Notes: generated from the sequence alone by a model not told the origin. A stretch of DNA of 64,000 nucleotides from Nocardia alba NBRC 108234 (GCF_001612665.1 NZ_BDAX01000002.1:744001-808000), one strand, 5' to 3'; shown: positions 52,146-61,266, counted from the first letter of the stretch. Translations and numbers: made by a program.

Positions 52146-52859
52146 ATGTTGACCTTGACAGATGTCGTCCGTGAGTACCGACTCGGCGGGGAGACCGTCC
52201 GAGCGCTCGACGGCGTCGCCATGACGATCGAGCCCGGACGTTTCGTCTCCATCGTCGGGCCATCCGGCGCGGGGAAGAGCACCCTGCTGCACTTGCTCGG
52301 CGCACTGGATTCACCCACTTCGGGCTCGATCACCTTCCGCGGCGGGGAGATCGGCGACCTGACCGACGACAGTCGGTCCGAATTCCGTTTGCGGCAGGTC
52401 GGATTCATCTTCCAGTTCTTCAATCTGCTCCCCACGATGTCGGCGTGGGAGAACGTCGCGGTGCCACGCCTGCTGGCCACCGGCGCTCATCGCGGTGCCC
52501 GCCGGCGTGCCACCGAACTGCTGGAACTGGTCGGGTTGGCGGACCGCGCCGAACACCGTCCCGCCGAATTGTCCGGCGGTCAGATGCAGCGGGTGGCAAT
52601 CGCCCGCGCCCTGATGATGGATCCACCCCTCGTTCTGGCCGACGAACCCACCGGCAACCTCGATTCCCGCACCGGCGCCGACATCATGAACCTGCTCGCC
52701 GAGATCGCCCATGACGCCTCCGGGGAACGCGCCGTGGTGATGGTCACCCACGACCAGCAGGCCGCGCACAGCACCGATCGCATCATCACCCTGCGCGACG
52801 GCCGCATCCACAGCGACGAATCCCCTACTCCCCCAACGGTCTCCGAAGCACCTGCCTGA
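52146..52859 (+). CDS. ABC transporter ATP-binding protein (MacB/LolD type)
   Basis: The 237-aa ATPase has Walker [10 protein letters not shown] (near 38-46), Q-loop [11 protein letters not shown], signature [15 protein letters not shown], Walker [13 protein letters not shown] and the H-loop MVTHDQQ. The [10 protein letters not shown] sequence is characteristic of the MacB/LolD group that pairs with FtsX-like permeases. AAGGA precedes the ATG. It energises the permease encoded upstream, probably for export of, or self-resistance to, the cluster product. Confidence 0.92.
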   Translation: MLTLTDVVREYRLGGETVRALDGVAMTIEPGRFVSIVGPSGAGKSTLLHLLGALDSPTSGSITFRGGEIGDLTDDSRSEFRLRQVGFIFQFFNLLPTMSAWENVAVPRLLATGAHRGARRRATELLELVGLADRAEHRPAELSGGQMQRVAIARALMMDPPLVLADEPTGNLDSRTGADIMNLLAEIAHDASGERAVVMVTHDQQAAHSTDRIITLRDGRIHSDESPTPPTVSEAPA

Positions 52860-52886
52860 GACTCAGACTCCTCGAAAGGCACTCCC

Positions 52887-53423
52887 ATGATCCGCCGTTC
52901 CGCTGTCCGCGCCCGCACGCTGGGAATCTCGATCATCGCGGCGGCCACCCTCACCGCATGCGCCTCCGGCGACGACCGAGCGGCGTCGCCGATCCCGACC
53001 ACGAAGGCCGCCACGAACTGCCCGGCGGTGCCCTCCACCGCGGATATCGACGCGCTGGTGAGCAAGGCGGTGAACCCGAACACTCCGGTCGCGGAGCTGC
53101 TCGCGATGGTTCAAGGCATGGAGAACGTCGATCCGGGTCCGATCGAGCAGGCGCGCCGGCGCAACAGCGCGAGTATTGCCGATCTCGGAATGGCGTGGAA
53201 GGTCGACAAGATCGTCGACAACTGTGGCACCGCGTCGGCCGAGGGAAACCTGGCGGTCAACAACCAACCGGGTATTCCCCTGACCGTCCCGATCGTCTAC
53301 GACAACAACACATGGAAGATCGAGAAGTCCACCGTGTGCAGCCTGATCATCCAGGGATCCGGCCAGATCGCCACCGGTGGCGACGTCGACCAGGACCAAG
53401 CCCTCACGCTGGCGGGCTGCTGA
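52887..53423 (+). CDS. MTB12-like lipoprotein
   Basis: The 178-aa protein has a lipoprotein signal (Arg-rich start, [12 protein letters not shown]; lipidated Cys at about 25). A small domain like the low-molecular-weight antigen MTB12/CFP-2 of mycobacteria follows: [57 protein letters not shown], ending in Cys. Members are exported proteins of unknown function. Placed between the ABC ATPase and the YhgE-like gene with short gaps, it may be the extracytoplasmic subunit of this export system. Confidence 0.75.
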   Translation: MIRRSAVRARTLGISIIAAATLTACASGDDRAASPIPTTKAATNCPAVPSTADIDALVSKAVNPNTPVAELLAMVQGMENVDPGPIEQARRRNSASIADLGMAWKVDKIVDNCGTASAEGNLAVNNQPGIPLTVPIVYDNNTWKIEKSTVCSLIIQGSGQIATGGDVDQDQALTLAGC

Positions 53424-53445
53424 GCCGATCATCAGGAACCCCGAG

Positions 53446-55254
53446 ATGATCACCCGCGCAGTCGCCGCGCTCGTCCTTGTCGTTCCGCTGCTCGCCGGGG
53501 CGGTCCTCACCACCTTCTTCCCGGTAGCGTCGCCGAGCCGGGGACCGGCCCCGGCTGTCGCGATCGTCTCCACACCCGAGCCGAAACCGGATTCCGCCGC
53601 GGCGGCACTGATCGCCGCGCTGAGCTCGTCGCCGACCTTCCGGTGGCAGACACGCGATCCGGATTCGGCCGGAACCGAACTCGCCGCCGGATCCGTGGCA
53701 GCCGCCGTGGTCGTGCCGTTCGATTGGGGCATGCGGGCAGGCGAGATCGACCGCCAGGTGACGATCGCGCCCGGCAATCACGACCTCGACGCGACCACCT
53801 ACGCGAACCTGGTGCAGGAGGTCTCAGCCGCCGCGGCGACCGTCGGCGTCCAGCAACTTCTGGTCGGTGTCTCGGCGGCGCGGAAGAATCTCAACTCTGC
53901 CCAATTCAGCGCTGCCCTGGTCGATGCCGCGGCCGGACAGGCCGGTGACATGCTCGCCGGGGCGTTCGCGTCAGTGGAGGCCATCCAAGCGCAGGCCGGA
54001 CCGCTGCTGGCCGACGTCGACTCGATTCTGCCCGCCCTGCGCCAACTGCCCGACAGCGTGAACCAGACCGTCGACCTGTTGACCCGCGTGGCGACTGCGC
54101 TGCGGGACTCGGACCTGAGCCTGGGCGATATCCGAACCGGCGCGACCTCGGCACGCGCGCACGCCGACTCCGCCGCGAACGCGATCCGGGAATCCGCCGC
54201 GGCCCGCGACCGCGTCCGCGAAGCTGTGGAGCCGCTGGCGACGATCCTGCGCAGTTCCGGCCTGCCGCAGGCCGAATACCTGGCAGACCAGTTGACGGGC
54301 CTGATTCACCTGCTCGGCGGCGCGTCCGACGCCGCGGCCACGGCAGGTGCGCAGGTCATCGGCATCGGCGCCGATGCGGTGTCGCCATTGCTCGACGGAC
54401 TGTCCACGCTGCTGGATGCCACCGTCGACGACACCACCCGCGTGAGCGATGTGCTCATCCTCGCCGCCAACCGGCTGCGCTGGCTGGGTTCGATCCTCGG
54501 CCAGAGCGAGCAGTTGCTCACCGGCGTCGATTCGACCATCGATCAGGTCACCGTCATGCAGGCCGAAATCCGCACGCTGCTGACCACTTTCAAGCAGGTC
54601 ACCTCCGCGCTGGTGGTGTCGATCGATGCCTCGTCCAAGGCGTTGCCGGCCGGCGTCGACCCCGAGGGCGCCCGGGTGAGCGTGACCGATCCCGCCGCTG
54701 CGTCGTCGGATCCGGCGGTGGGGCGCGCGATCGTGGTCACCCTGGCCGGCGCACTGTTCATCGCACTGTTGTTCGCCCGGCTCGCCGAAGGCGCTCGTCG
54801 ACGCGTACTCGCTCTCGGCGCCGCTCTCGGCGCCGCAGTCGCATCGGCCGCGCTGGCCGCGACGGTGCTGCACGCGGTGTCGCGTGCCGACGCGGCTTTC
54901 GTGTTCCTGGTCCTGATGTCGCTGACCCTGGCCGCCGCGGCGGTCGCGCTGCTGCGGCTCTGCTCGCTGCGATGGGGCGTCGCGATCTGGATGCTCGTGA
55001 TCGGCGCGGCGGTGATATTCGACGGCGGCATCGACAGCGATGACGGCGCGAGCGGCCTGGCGCGCCGGTTGCTCCCCAGCGGATACGCGAGTACCGGCCT
55101 CACCGAGGCAGCGAGCGCCGGCATCGGTACCCGCGTGTTCCTACCACTCGGCGTTCTCATCGGTGTCGGTGTGACCGCGTTGCTCGCGCTGATGATCCTG
55201 CGGGTCGCAGACCGCGCGACAGTCGCGACGGCGTCGGATTCCGCTGCTACGTAG
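53446..55254 (+). CDS. YhgE/Pip-like membrane protein (ABC-2-type related)
   Basis: The 602-aa protein has one N-terminal membrane segment (AVAALVLVVPLLAGAVLTTFF). A large extracytoplasmic helical domain (about 35-430) follows, with Ala-rich coiled-coil-like repeats. About six membrane segments at the C-terminus begin GRAIVVTLAGALFIALLF. This layout matches YhgE/Pip proteins, which are linked to ABC-2 export, phage infection or type VII secretion. ATG 53446 has AGGA upstream and follows the lipoprotein gene by 22 nt. It is the last gene of the PKS operon and probably part of the export or envelope assembly unit. Confidence 0.75.
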   Translation: MITRAVAALVLVVPLLAGAVLTTFFPVASPSRGPAPAVAIVSTPEPKPDSAAAALIAALSSSPTFRWQTRDPDSAGTELAAGSVAAAVVVPFDWGMRAGEIDRQVTIAPGNHDLDATTYANLVQEVSAAAATVGVQQLLVGVSAARKNLNSAQFSAALVDAAAGQAGDMLAGAFASVEAIQAQAGPLLADVDSILPALRQLPDSVNQTVDLLTRVATALRDSDLSLGDIRTGATSARAHADSAANAIRESAAARDRVREAVEPLATILRSSGLPQAEYLADQLTGLIHLLGGASDAAATAGAQVIGIGADAVSPLLDGLSTLLDATVDDTTRVSDVLILAANRLRWLGSILGQSEQLLTGVDSTIDQVTVMQAEIRTLLTTFKQVTSALVVSIDASSKALPAGVDPEGARVSVTDPAAASSDPAVGRAIVVTLAGALFIALLFARLAEGARRRVLALGAALGAAVASAALAATVLHAVSRADAAFVFLVLMSLTLAAAAVALLRLCSLRWGVAIWMLVIGAAVIFDGGIDSDDGASGLARRLLPSGYASTGLTEAASAGIGTRVFLPLGVLIGVGVTALLALMILRVADRATVATASDSAAT

Positions 55255-55559
55255 CCGAATCGGCGCTGCCGATCGGCGCGAGGCGGTAGCGCACCGACAG
55301 GGCCGCACAGCGTCGACGAGTGCCTCCCACTTCTTCGGCAATCAAAATCTGAATTATGGGTCCGCCAATCGCGGCGCTTTGATAGTTTCGCACCAGACCA
55401 TCTATCACAATGGTTCGTGACCCTTCCGGTTCGGCGCTGATCCAGCGCGATGGTCGATGGGGTCGCTTCCGCTCCGGTTCGCCGCGCCGCGGCCCGATCC
55501 GCATCCGAGCCGCCGAGCAGCCATGACGACGCCGATGTGGCGGAGACAGAAGGAAGACG
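55255..55559. other. 305-bp region between PKS operon and first MpaB oxygenase gene
   Basis: No gene is supported. It contains the operator-like repeat at 55380-55407 and an AAGGAAG ribosome-binding site just before the oxygenase start. No clear terminator hairpin was found after the PKS operon. Confidence 0.5.
55380..55407. promoter_or_regulatory. TetR operator copy 1 (TGATAGT-N14-TCTATCA)
   Basis: TGATAGT (55380-55386) and TCTATCA (55401-55407) flank a 14-nt spacer; six of seven arm positions pair. The site lies 153 bp before the oxygenase start. A second site with the same arms and the same spacer length lies at 57361-57388, upstream of the paralogous oxygenase, and a TetR gene lies between the two genes. 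Confidence 0.6.
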
Positions 55560-56534
55560 ATGGCCACGACCACTCACCGAAATGCCGACTCCGGCAATGA
55601 ATCCGAACAGCGCGGCGCGACAGTCGCGATCGATCCCGCCGACCCGATCGAACTGGTCGCCATCGACTCGCTGACCGCCGAGATGGTCGGACACTGGACC
55701 TATCTCATGGTCGAAGGCGCCGCCTTCGCCATGCAGGGTCTGCACCCCACCATCCGTGATGTCGTCGACAAGTACTCGGTCTCGCGCACCGATCCGGCGG
55801 GGCGCGCCATTCGGTCGGTCGACTCGGTGCTGCGCTGGACCTATGGCGGCGCCGAGGCGATCAAAGAAGGCCAACGTCTGCGCTCGCTGCACGAACCGCT
55901 GCGAATGAAGAACGCGGACGGAAAAGCCATCAGCGCCCTGAATCCCGATGCCTACCAATGGGTTATCGCCACCGCGTACGTCACCACCGCCAAGGCGGGG
56001 CCGCTGCTGATCGGGCGCGAGTTCACCGCCGCCGAGCTGGACGAGTTGCTGGCCGACAATATCCGCATCGCCCGGATACTTCAGGTACCGATGAAGGGTT
56101 ACCCGCAGACCAGAGCCGAGTTCGACACTTATTACGAGCATATGGTCCGCGACGTGCTGTGCGCCACCGACGATGTGCGCGAGGAGTACCGGCAGCTGCG
56201 TGACGGCGAGATCGAACAGTTGACGAAGGCGCCGTTTCCGCTGAACCTGATAGCGCGCCGGGCGATGCTGCCTCTACTGCGCTTCAACTATCTGTCCATC
56301 GTCGGGCTTCTCGACCCGCGACTGCGCGCCATGATCGGCGTCGACTGGAGCCGCGCCGAGCAACGCAGCCTGGAGCGGGCCTACACCGTGATCCGGTTCG
56401 CGTACCGGGTGCTTCCGGACCGGTTGACCTACTTCCCGATCGCCTACCATGCGCGAAAGCACCACCAGTCCATCGAGCGGATGAAGAAGCGGGAGCTGAA
56501 ATCAGCCGCGTACAAGGTGCGCCCGAAGCAGTAG
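55560..56534 (+). CDS. MpaB/DUF2236-family oxygenase 1
   Basis: The 324-aa protein is of the MpaB/latex-clearing (DUF2236) family of heme-dependent oxygenases. It carries HWTYLMVEGAAFAMQGLHPTIRDVVDKYS (near 45-74), the conserved GQRLRSLHEPLR (near 103-114; His a likely heme ligand) and ALNPDAYQWVIATAYVT. The C-terminal AYRVLPDRLTYFPIAYHARKH is also family-typical. Family members cleave or oxidise isoprenoid or other hydrophobic chains. The start has AAGGAAG. It is convergent with the TetR gene and shares an operator pattern with its paralogue at 57403. Confidence 0.82.
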   Translation: MATTTHRNADSGNESEQRGATVAIDPADPIELVAIDSLTAEMVGHWTYLMVEGAAFAMQGLHPTIRDVVDKYSVSRTDPAGRAIRSVDSVLRWTYGGAEAIKEGQRLRSLHEPLRMKNADGKAISALNPDAYQWVIATAYVTTAKAGPLLIGREFTAAELDELLADNIRIARILQVPMKGYPQTRAEFDTYYEHMVRDVLCATDDVREEYRQLRDGEIEQLTKAPFPLNLIARRAMLPLLRFNYLSIVGLLDPRLRAMIGVDWSRAEQRSLERAYTVIRFAYRVLPDRLTYFPIAYHARKHHQSIERMKKRELKSAAYKVRPKQ

Positions 56535-56552
56535 TCCGCCCCTGGTCGCGCG

Positions 56553-57194
56553 CTACCGGATCGCGTGCGGAAACAGCAGTGGCGCGAGATACTGCCGGGC
56601 GAAATCGCGTGCGGCGTCGGCGTCGTGCAGCGGCAGCACCCCGCCGGGATTGGCGATGAACGACATGGTCAGTCGGACGAACAGCTCGGCGACGACGTCA
56701 GGGTCGAATTGGCCGAGCTCGCCGCGCTGCTGCCAATAGGCGATGAACCGGGCCACTCCGACGCGCCCGTGCTCGATGAATTCGTCGCCGGTCACGAAAT
56801 CGGCCATCTGGTCGGCCGCGCCCGACGTGCGCAGGTTTCGAGTCAGCAACCGTGGCGCGGATGCTTCGCTGACGAACGCCGAGAACATCTCCGCGAGCGC
56901 ACCGACCGGCCCCGCCGATTTCTGCATTGCCTCGTAGATGATGTCGCCGACCCGTTCGGCCTCGGCCATCAGCGCGTATCGGACAATCGCCGACTTGGTC
57001 CCGAACCGGCGATACACCGTCGCGACCCCCACTTCGGCGCCGTCGGCGATGTTCACCATCGTCGTTTCCTCGAAGCCGACCTGCACGAAACTCTCACGGG
57101 CCGCATCGACTATGCGCCGGGATTTGGCATCGAGCGTATTCAGCTCGGCCCACGATTCGGGCAGCGGGGCGGGATGGTCGTTCACCGGCACCAC
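56553..57194 (-). CDS. TetR-family transcriptional regulator
   Basis: The 213-aa repressor has its HTH near 45-70 (TTMVNIADGAEVGVATVYRRFGTKSAIVRY), followed by a mostly helical ligand domain. It sits between two MpaB oxygenase genes, convergent with the first and divergent from the second. Matching inverted repeats upstream of both oxygenase genes make it the likely regulator of both. Its own start at 57194 is 167 bp from the nearer operator, so autoregulation is less certain. Confidence 0.85.
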   Translation of the reverse strand: MVPVNDHPAPLPESWAELNTLDAKSRRIVDAARESFVQVGFEETTMVNIADGAEVGVATVYRRFGTKSAIVRYALMAEAERVGDIIYEAMQKSAGPVGALAEMFSAFVSEASAPRLLTRNLRTSGAADQMADFVTGDEFIEHGRVGVARFIAYWQQRGELGQFDPDVVAELFVRLTMSFIANPGGVLPLHDADAARDFARQYLAPLLFPHAIR

Positions 57195-57360
57195 GCACCC
57201 GGCATCCAGGACACGGTCCCGCTCACCGTGCGCAGACCCACGATCCCGTTGACATCCACCGCTTACACCCTACCGGCCGATCGGGCCTTCTCTCGCCGCG
57301 CTGGGCCGCCCGCGAGCGACTGGACACCCGAAAGGCGCAGTGCCGATTCCCGAGCACCGA

Positions 57361-57388
57361 TGATAGTCTAAAGTCGGTACTACTATCA
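57361..57388. promoter_or_regulatory. TetR operator copy 2 (TGATAGT-N14-ACTATCA)
   Basis: Perfect 7-bp arms TGATAGT (57361-57367) and ACTATCA (57382-57388) are separated by 14 nt, ending 14 bp before the second oxygenase start. A 21-bp centre-to-centre distance is two helical turns. The same architecture occurs at 55380-55407. Confidence 0.7.
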
Positions 57389-57402
57389 CACAGAGGTGGC
57401 AA

Positions 57403-58389
57403 GTGACTCGGGACGCGAAGATTCGAGAGGTTGCGGACACTCATCAATCCCCAGCCACACAGCACCCGATCCGTTCCGAGGTGATGACCGAGTTCCGCAA
57501 ACACACCGCCAGCACCCTGTCGGCCGTCTTCGCCGGCGCGGCATTCGATCAGGTTGCCCTGGTACCCGTCGCGGCCGCGGTCGACCGCACCGGGCGGTTC
57601 GCGGACAACTTCACCGATCGTGGTGTGCGCAGCGGATTCTCGACTCTGCTGGCAATCTGGGGCGATCCTGTCGATCGAGCCGCCGAGGCGGATCGGCTCA
57701 AGACGCACCACCGCGACGTGCACGGTCACGGCGCCGGCGATTTCCGCGAAATCCGTTACAGCGCACTGTCTCCGGACGCCTGGAAATGGGTCGGCCTCAG
57801 TGGCGTCTACTTGACGTTGCGAACCTTCACCTTCTGCACCGGCACCGTGCTGCGTCCCGCGGAGCGCGAAGCGGCCTATCAAATGTTGCGGGAGTCGTTC
57901 TCCGACCTAGAACTTCGCGCCGAATCCGGGAAGCTTCCCGCCACGCTGGCGCAGGCCGATGCCTACTACGACCGGATGGCCGACACGCAATTGCGGTCCA
58001 ATCCGTTCCTGGTGGAGCAGTTCGCCGCGCTCACCCGGCTGCCGTTGCCGACGATCGGCATGTCAGCGCCCGCCCGAGCGGCGCTGTCAGCGCCGTGGTG
58101 GCTCATCCGGCCGATCGTCGGTCACGTCATCCAGGTCTGCTCGTCCAAGGCGATGGTTCCGAAAGTGCAGGCACTCACCGGTTTTCGGCTGCGCCCGCAC
58201 CACGACCTGGAATTCGCCTTCTATACCGCGCTGTTGCGCACCGCATGGCGAGTTCTGCCGGACCGGCTACTGCTGGCGCCGCTCGCGTACAACCGACTCC
58301 AGTACGAGAAGCTCGTGCATGTGCATCGAAAGTATGCGCTCGACACCTTCTCACCCCCGGCGCAGCGCAGTGGGGGCTGCCCGATCTGA
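57403..58389 (+). CDS. MpaB/DUF2236-family oxygenase 2
   Basis: The 328-aa protein is a distant paralogue of oxygenase 1. It has FAGAAFDQVALVPVAAAVDRTGRFADNFTDRGVRSGFS near 45-80, DRLKTHHRDVHGHG (near 97-110; His residues likely heme ligands) and the shared YSALSPDAWKWVGLSGVY. The C-terminal AWRVLPDRLLLAPLAYNRLQYEK matches the first copy. The start is GTG; GAGGTGGC lies just upstream. It is divergent from the TetR gene with the operator in between. It ends SGGCPI. Confidence 0.82.
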   Translation: MTRDAKIREVADTHQSPATQHPIRSEVMTEFRKHTASTLSAVFAGAAFDQVALVPVAAAVDRTGRFADNFTDRGVRSGFSTLLAIWGDPVDRAAEADRLKTHHRDVHGHGAGDFREIRYSALSPDAWKWVGLSGVYLTLRTFTFCTGTVLRPAEREAAYQMLRESFSDLELRAESGKLPATLAQADAYYDRMADTQLRSNPFLVEQFAALTRLPLPTIGMSAPARAALSAPWWLIRPIVGHVIQVCSSKAMVPKVQALTGFRLRPHHDLEFAFYTALLRTAWRVLPDRLLLAPLAYNRLQYEKLVHVHRKYALDTFSPPAQRSGGCPI

Positions 58390-58406
58390 CCGCGGCGAGC
58401 AGCGGG

Positions 58407-59231
58407 TCACGACGTTGCGGCGATCGCCTCGCGGACCACCGCGACTACACTGTCGGGCCGCGAGACCGGGGAGGCGTGCGAGGAGGCGACCTCCACGGTA
58501 CGTCCGGGCGCGGCGCGCCCTGCCATCATTCGCTGCAGCGCGGGCGGGATCACTCGATCCTGGGTCGAGACGAGATACCAGCTCGGCGTCCGGGTCCACG
58601 ACGGCGGGCCGCTCGGTTCGAGGTTGGCCTGCAGCGCAGCCGTCTTCTGATGGGTGTACATGTCGGCGGCGACCGCGGGCGAGACATCCTGGGCGAAGAC
58701 CTGATGGAAGAAGACCTCGGGAATGAACCCGTCGATGCCGATGCCGATCGGGCTGGTCGGGTCCTGCACCGGAGTGACCAGGACGGCGGGCGGCAACAAC
58801 AGACTGCCCGGGTACATGATCGGATTCAGCAGCAGCTGCAGGATCTCACCCTCGGCGGGCGCGAACGCCGAGACGAAGACATTCGCCGTCACGTCGGGGT
58901 CGTGGACGTTGCTGATGACCGACCCACCATAGGAGTGGCCGACCAGCACGATCGGGCCGTCGATGGTCGCGAGGAACGCGGTGAGCGAGGCCGCGTCCCC
59001 GGACACGCTACGCAGGGGGTTGTCGAAGGTGCGGACCGGGATTCCCTGTGCGCTGAGCTCTTCGGAGACCTTCGCCCAGCTGCTGGAATCAGCGAACGCG
59101 CCGTGCACGAGCACGACTGTCGGGGTTGTCGAGGGCGCGGCACCGGCCGGCGCGACGGCCATCGCGGTGATTGCCAGAAATGCTGTCGCGGCGGCGAAGA
59201 GCCGCCGCCGATACGTCGATCGGGAGTTCAC
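58407..59231 (-). CDS. Secreted alpha/beta hydrolase
   Basis: The 274-aa exported hydrolase has a signal peptide (LFAAATAFLAITAMAVAPAGAAP near 11-33). Its alpha/beta hydrolase domain has VVLVHGAFADSSSW (oxyanion, near 39-52), nucleophile elbow VLVGHSYGGSVI (near 96-107) and a C-terminal His in VASSHASPVSRPDSV. It looks like the EstC/pyrethroid-hydrolase-like group. The substrate is unknown. It is convergent with the second MpaB oxygenase, 17 nt apart. Confidence 0.85.
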   Translation of the reverse strand: MNSRSTYRRRLFAAATAFLAITAMAVAPAGAAPSTTPTVVLVHGAFADSSSWAKVSEELSAQGIPVRTFDNPLRSVSGDAASLTAFLATIDGPIVLVGHSYGGSVISNVHDPDVTANVFVSAFAPAEGEILQLLLNPIMYPGSLLLPPAVLVTPVQDPTSPIGIGIDGFIPEVFFHQVFAQDVSPAVAADMYTHQKTAALQANLEPSGPPSWTRTPSWYLVSTQDRVIPPALQRMMAGRAAPGRTVEVASSHASPVSRPDSVVAVVREAIAATS

Positions 59232-59915
59232 AAATCCTCCAAAGCAGAGAAGCTTGTCGGCATGAGATGGCGGGAGAAGACTGATCCGCGTCCAGCGAAT
59301 ATTGACACACCATCAGAATCGTCAATAACTTATAGCCGCGGGGCGACGGCTGCAAGCACAACGCTCGGTTACGTGTAAATCCCCATGAAGGGGTCTCGCA
59401 TACAGAGAAGATCCCCACTAAGTATGCGCCGAACAGGTCTTATCCATGCATGTCATCGACATCGACGCAGCCCCCGCCCGCCGTGCCCTAGCCCGAAGTG
59501 TCAACCAGGCTATCCGAGAATCATTAGACACTTAAAGGTCGCAGGCGCGTCCCCTCTGGCATTCCTCTGTGCCACAGTCGATTCCGTGATCAGCACCGAA
59601 GGAGATGACCTGGTCGGCATGAACATTCACAGCGACCCATCCGGCCCGAACATCGGCTTCTCGGCCTGATTCGCGAGCCATCGCCGACCGCTCATCCTCC
59701 GAGATATAGCGTCTCACCTCGCCTTTCACACTCGCGAAGTTGATCAAAATTCAGCTTGACACTCGTGTAAGGCTGAGTTAGCTTCTAGTGGCCCAGGTCA
59801 CAAGCGGTGGTCGGGTCGTCGGATTCGCCGCATGGGCGATCAGGCGTCGGGACATGAGATCGACGGGTTGACCGGCGCTGTTCGCCAGGGCAACCGGCCT
59901 GGAAAGGCATTCAGA
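59232..59915. other. 684-bp intergenic region
   Basis: No convincing gene is seen. The first part is AT-richer and holds a small hairpin-like CCCC-ATGAA-GGGG (near 59379-59391). Two short plus-strand frames (59446-59535, 29 codons; 59587-59670, 27 codons) have no family. The right end carries the promoter at 59756-59784 and a 5' untranslated leader of about 125 nt before the binding-protein gene. Confidence 0.45.
59756..59784 (+). promoter_or_regulatory. Sigma-70-like promoter of the branched-chain amino-acid-type ABC operon
   Basis: TTGACA (59756-59761) and TAGCTT (59779-59784) are separated by 17 nt, a near-ideal primary sigma promoter for an actinobacterium. Expected transcription start is near 59791, giving a leader of about 125 nt before the binding-protein start codon. 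Confidence 0.65.
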
Positions 59916-61178
59916 ATGGCCAATAAATCTCGCCGGATCGCCGCCGCCGCGGTGGCCGCAGCGTGCGTGTTCTCCGTCGCTTCGTGTAGTGACGACAGCA
60001 GTTCCGGGGCGGGCGGCGCCACGACCGCCATCGCGCCGGGCGTCAAGGCGGCCGGCGCGCCGATCAAGGTCGGCTTGTTCAATCCTTCGAAAGGCCCCGC
60101 CACCCAGGCCGGTGTGACCACTGGCAAGAACGCGGCGCTCGAGTACATCAACAACCACATCGGCGGGATCAACGGCCGCCCGCTCGAGATCCTCGACTGC
60201 GGCATCGACAACACCTCGCCCGAATCCACCATCTCCTGCGCCAACCAGTTCGTGCAGGCCGGCGTGGTGGCGGCCGTCGACGGCTACAACGCTGAATCGG
60301 CGGCGGCGATGCCGATTCTGACCTCCGCGGCGATTCCGCTGATCGGCCAGATTCCCTTCAACACCGCGACCGGCGCTACGCCCGAGAACCGCGTGTTCTT
60401 CGGGCCGCCCCCGGCGGCGTTCCTGGTCGGATTCCTGCAATCGCTCAAGCAGTCGGGAAAGAACTCGTTGACCCTGGTCAACTCCGATCTGCCCCAGGCA
60501 CATCAGGTCTTCGACGCTCTCCTGACCCCCCTGGGCAAGCAGTTGGGAATCGACGTCAAGAGCGCCTACTATCCGCCGGCGGGGCCGAACTTCACCGCGC
60601 TCGCCTCCACGATCGCCGACGGTTCCCCCGCGGCCGGCGGTCTGATGACCGCGCCGAATGACAACACCTGCAACAAGCTGGCCCAGGCGCTGAAGTCCGT
60701 GAAGTACACGGGCACAGTGTTCTTGGCCGCGTGCACCGAATACGTCGAGGTCATGGGCGCACAGGCGGTCGGCGCGCAGTCCTATTCGCCGGTGTGGCTG
60801 CCGCCCGCCATCGACGCGGCTCCCGAACCGGCGAAAACGAATCTGAAGACCGCCGAGCAGTTCATCGACAATGCCGGTGGCACGGCGGGGTTCTACGCGT
60901 ACGGCACGTTCGCCACTTTCGTCGATCTCGCCAAGGCGCTCACCGCCACGCCGCCGGCCGAATTCACCGGACCGGCGATCCTCACCGCGCTCAAGGGGCT
61001 CACCGACTACCAGAGCTTCCTCGGCCCGAAACTGAACTGCGGCAAGGCGACCACGCCCAACTGCACCACCGACATGCTGTTGTTCGAGGTGACCGGGGAC
61101 AAGAAGACAGCACCCGTCACGGGCGGGTACATCACGCCGAGCCCCGAGGTCCTCAAGCTGATTCCGGGTGCGGCGTAA
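59916..61178 (+). CDS. ABC transporter substrate-binding lipoprotein (branched-chain amino acid type)
   Basis: The 420-aa lipoprotein has a lipobox VASC with lipidated Cys24. Its type-1 periplasmic-binding fold has IKVGLFNPSKGPATQAGVTTGKNAALEYINNHIGGINGRPLEIL near 49-92, typical of LivJ/LivK-like receptors. ATG 59916 has GGAAAGG upstream; the longer in-frame form lacks a signal at its start and is rejected. It leads an operon with a fused LivH-LivM permease and LivG. Ligands of this family include amino acids, amides, urea and aromatic acids, so the substrate is open. Confidence 0.88.
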   Translation: MANKSRRIAAAAVAAACVFSVASCSDDSSSGAGGATTAIAPGVKAAGAPIKVGLFNPSKGPATQAGVTTGKNAALEYINNHIGGINGRPLEILDCGIDNTSPESTISCANQFVQAGVVAAVDGYNAESAAAMPILTSAAIPLIGQIPFNTATGATPENRVFFGPPPAAFLVGFLQSLKQSGKNSLTLVNSDLPQAHQVFDALLTPLGKQLGIDVKSAYYPPAGPNFTALASTIADGSPAAGGLMTAPNDNTCNKLAQALKSVKYTGTVFLAACTEYVEVMGAQAVGAQSYSPVWLPPAIDAAPEPAKTNLKTAEQFIDNAGGTAGFYAYGTFATFVDLAKALTATPPAEFTGPAILTALKGLTDYQSFLGPKLNCGKATTPNCTTDMLLFEVTGDKKTAPVTGGYITPSPEVLKLIPGAA

Positions 61179-61191
61179 CCGATCTGGACGA

Positions 61192-61238
61192 CCTCGGTGA
61201 ACAGGACGCGCGCAGTGTCGGCGTCCTGTTCACCGAGG
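61192..61238 (+). terminator. Intra-operon hairpin between binding protein and permease genes
   Basis: A perfect 18-bp stem has left arm 61192-61209 (CCTCGGTGAACAGGACGC) and right arm 61221-61238, with an 11-nt loop. It starts 14 nt after the binding-protein stop and ends 28 nt before the permease start. There is no U-tract. It could act as a partial terminator or a 3' stabiliser that gives more binding protein than permease. Confidence 0.7.
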
Positions 61239-61266
61239 CCCGGGCTATCCACAGAAAACAGGGCAC

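Noticed and set aside
59446..59670. Two short frames (29 and 27 codons) that might be peptide precursors
   Set aside because: No modifying enzyme, protease or dedicated exporter is near, and neither has clear conservation evidence from sequence alone.
59532..59747. 71-aa minus-strand frame with Cys near the C-terminus
   Set aside because: Weak TTG start, no Shine-Dalgarno sequence, no domain; the region looks like ordinary intergenic DNA.
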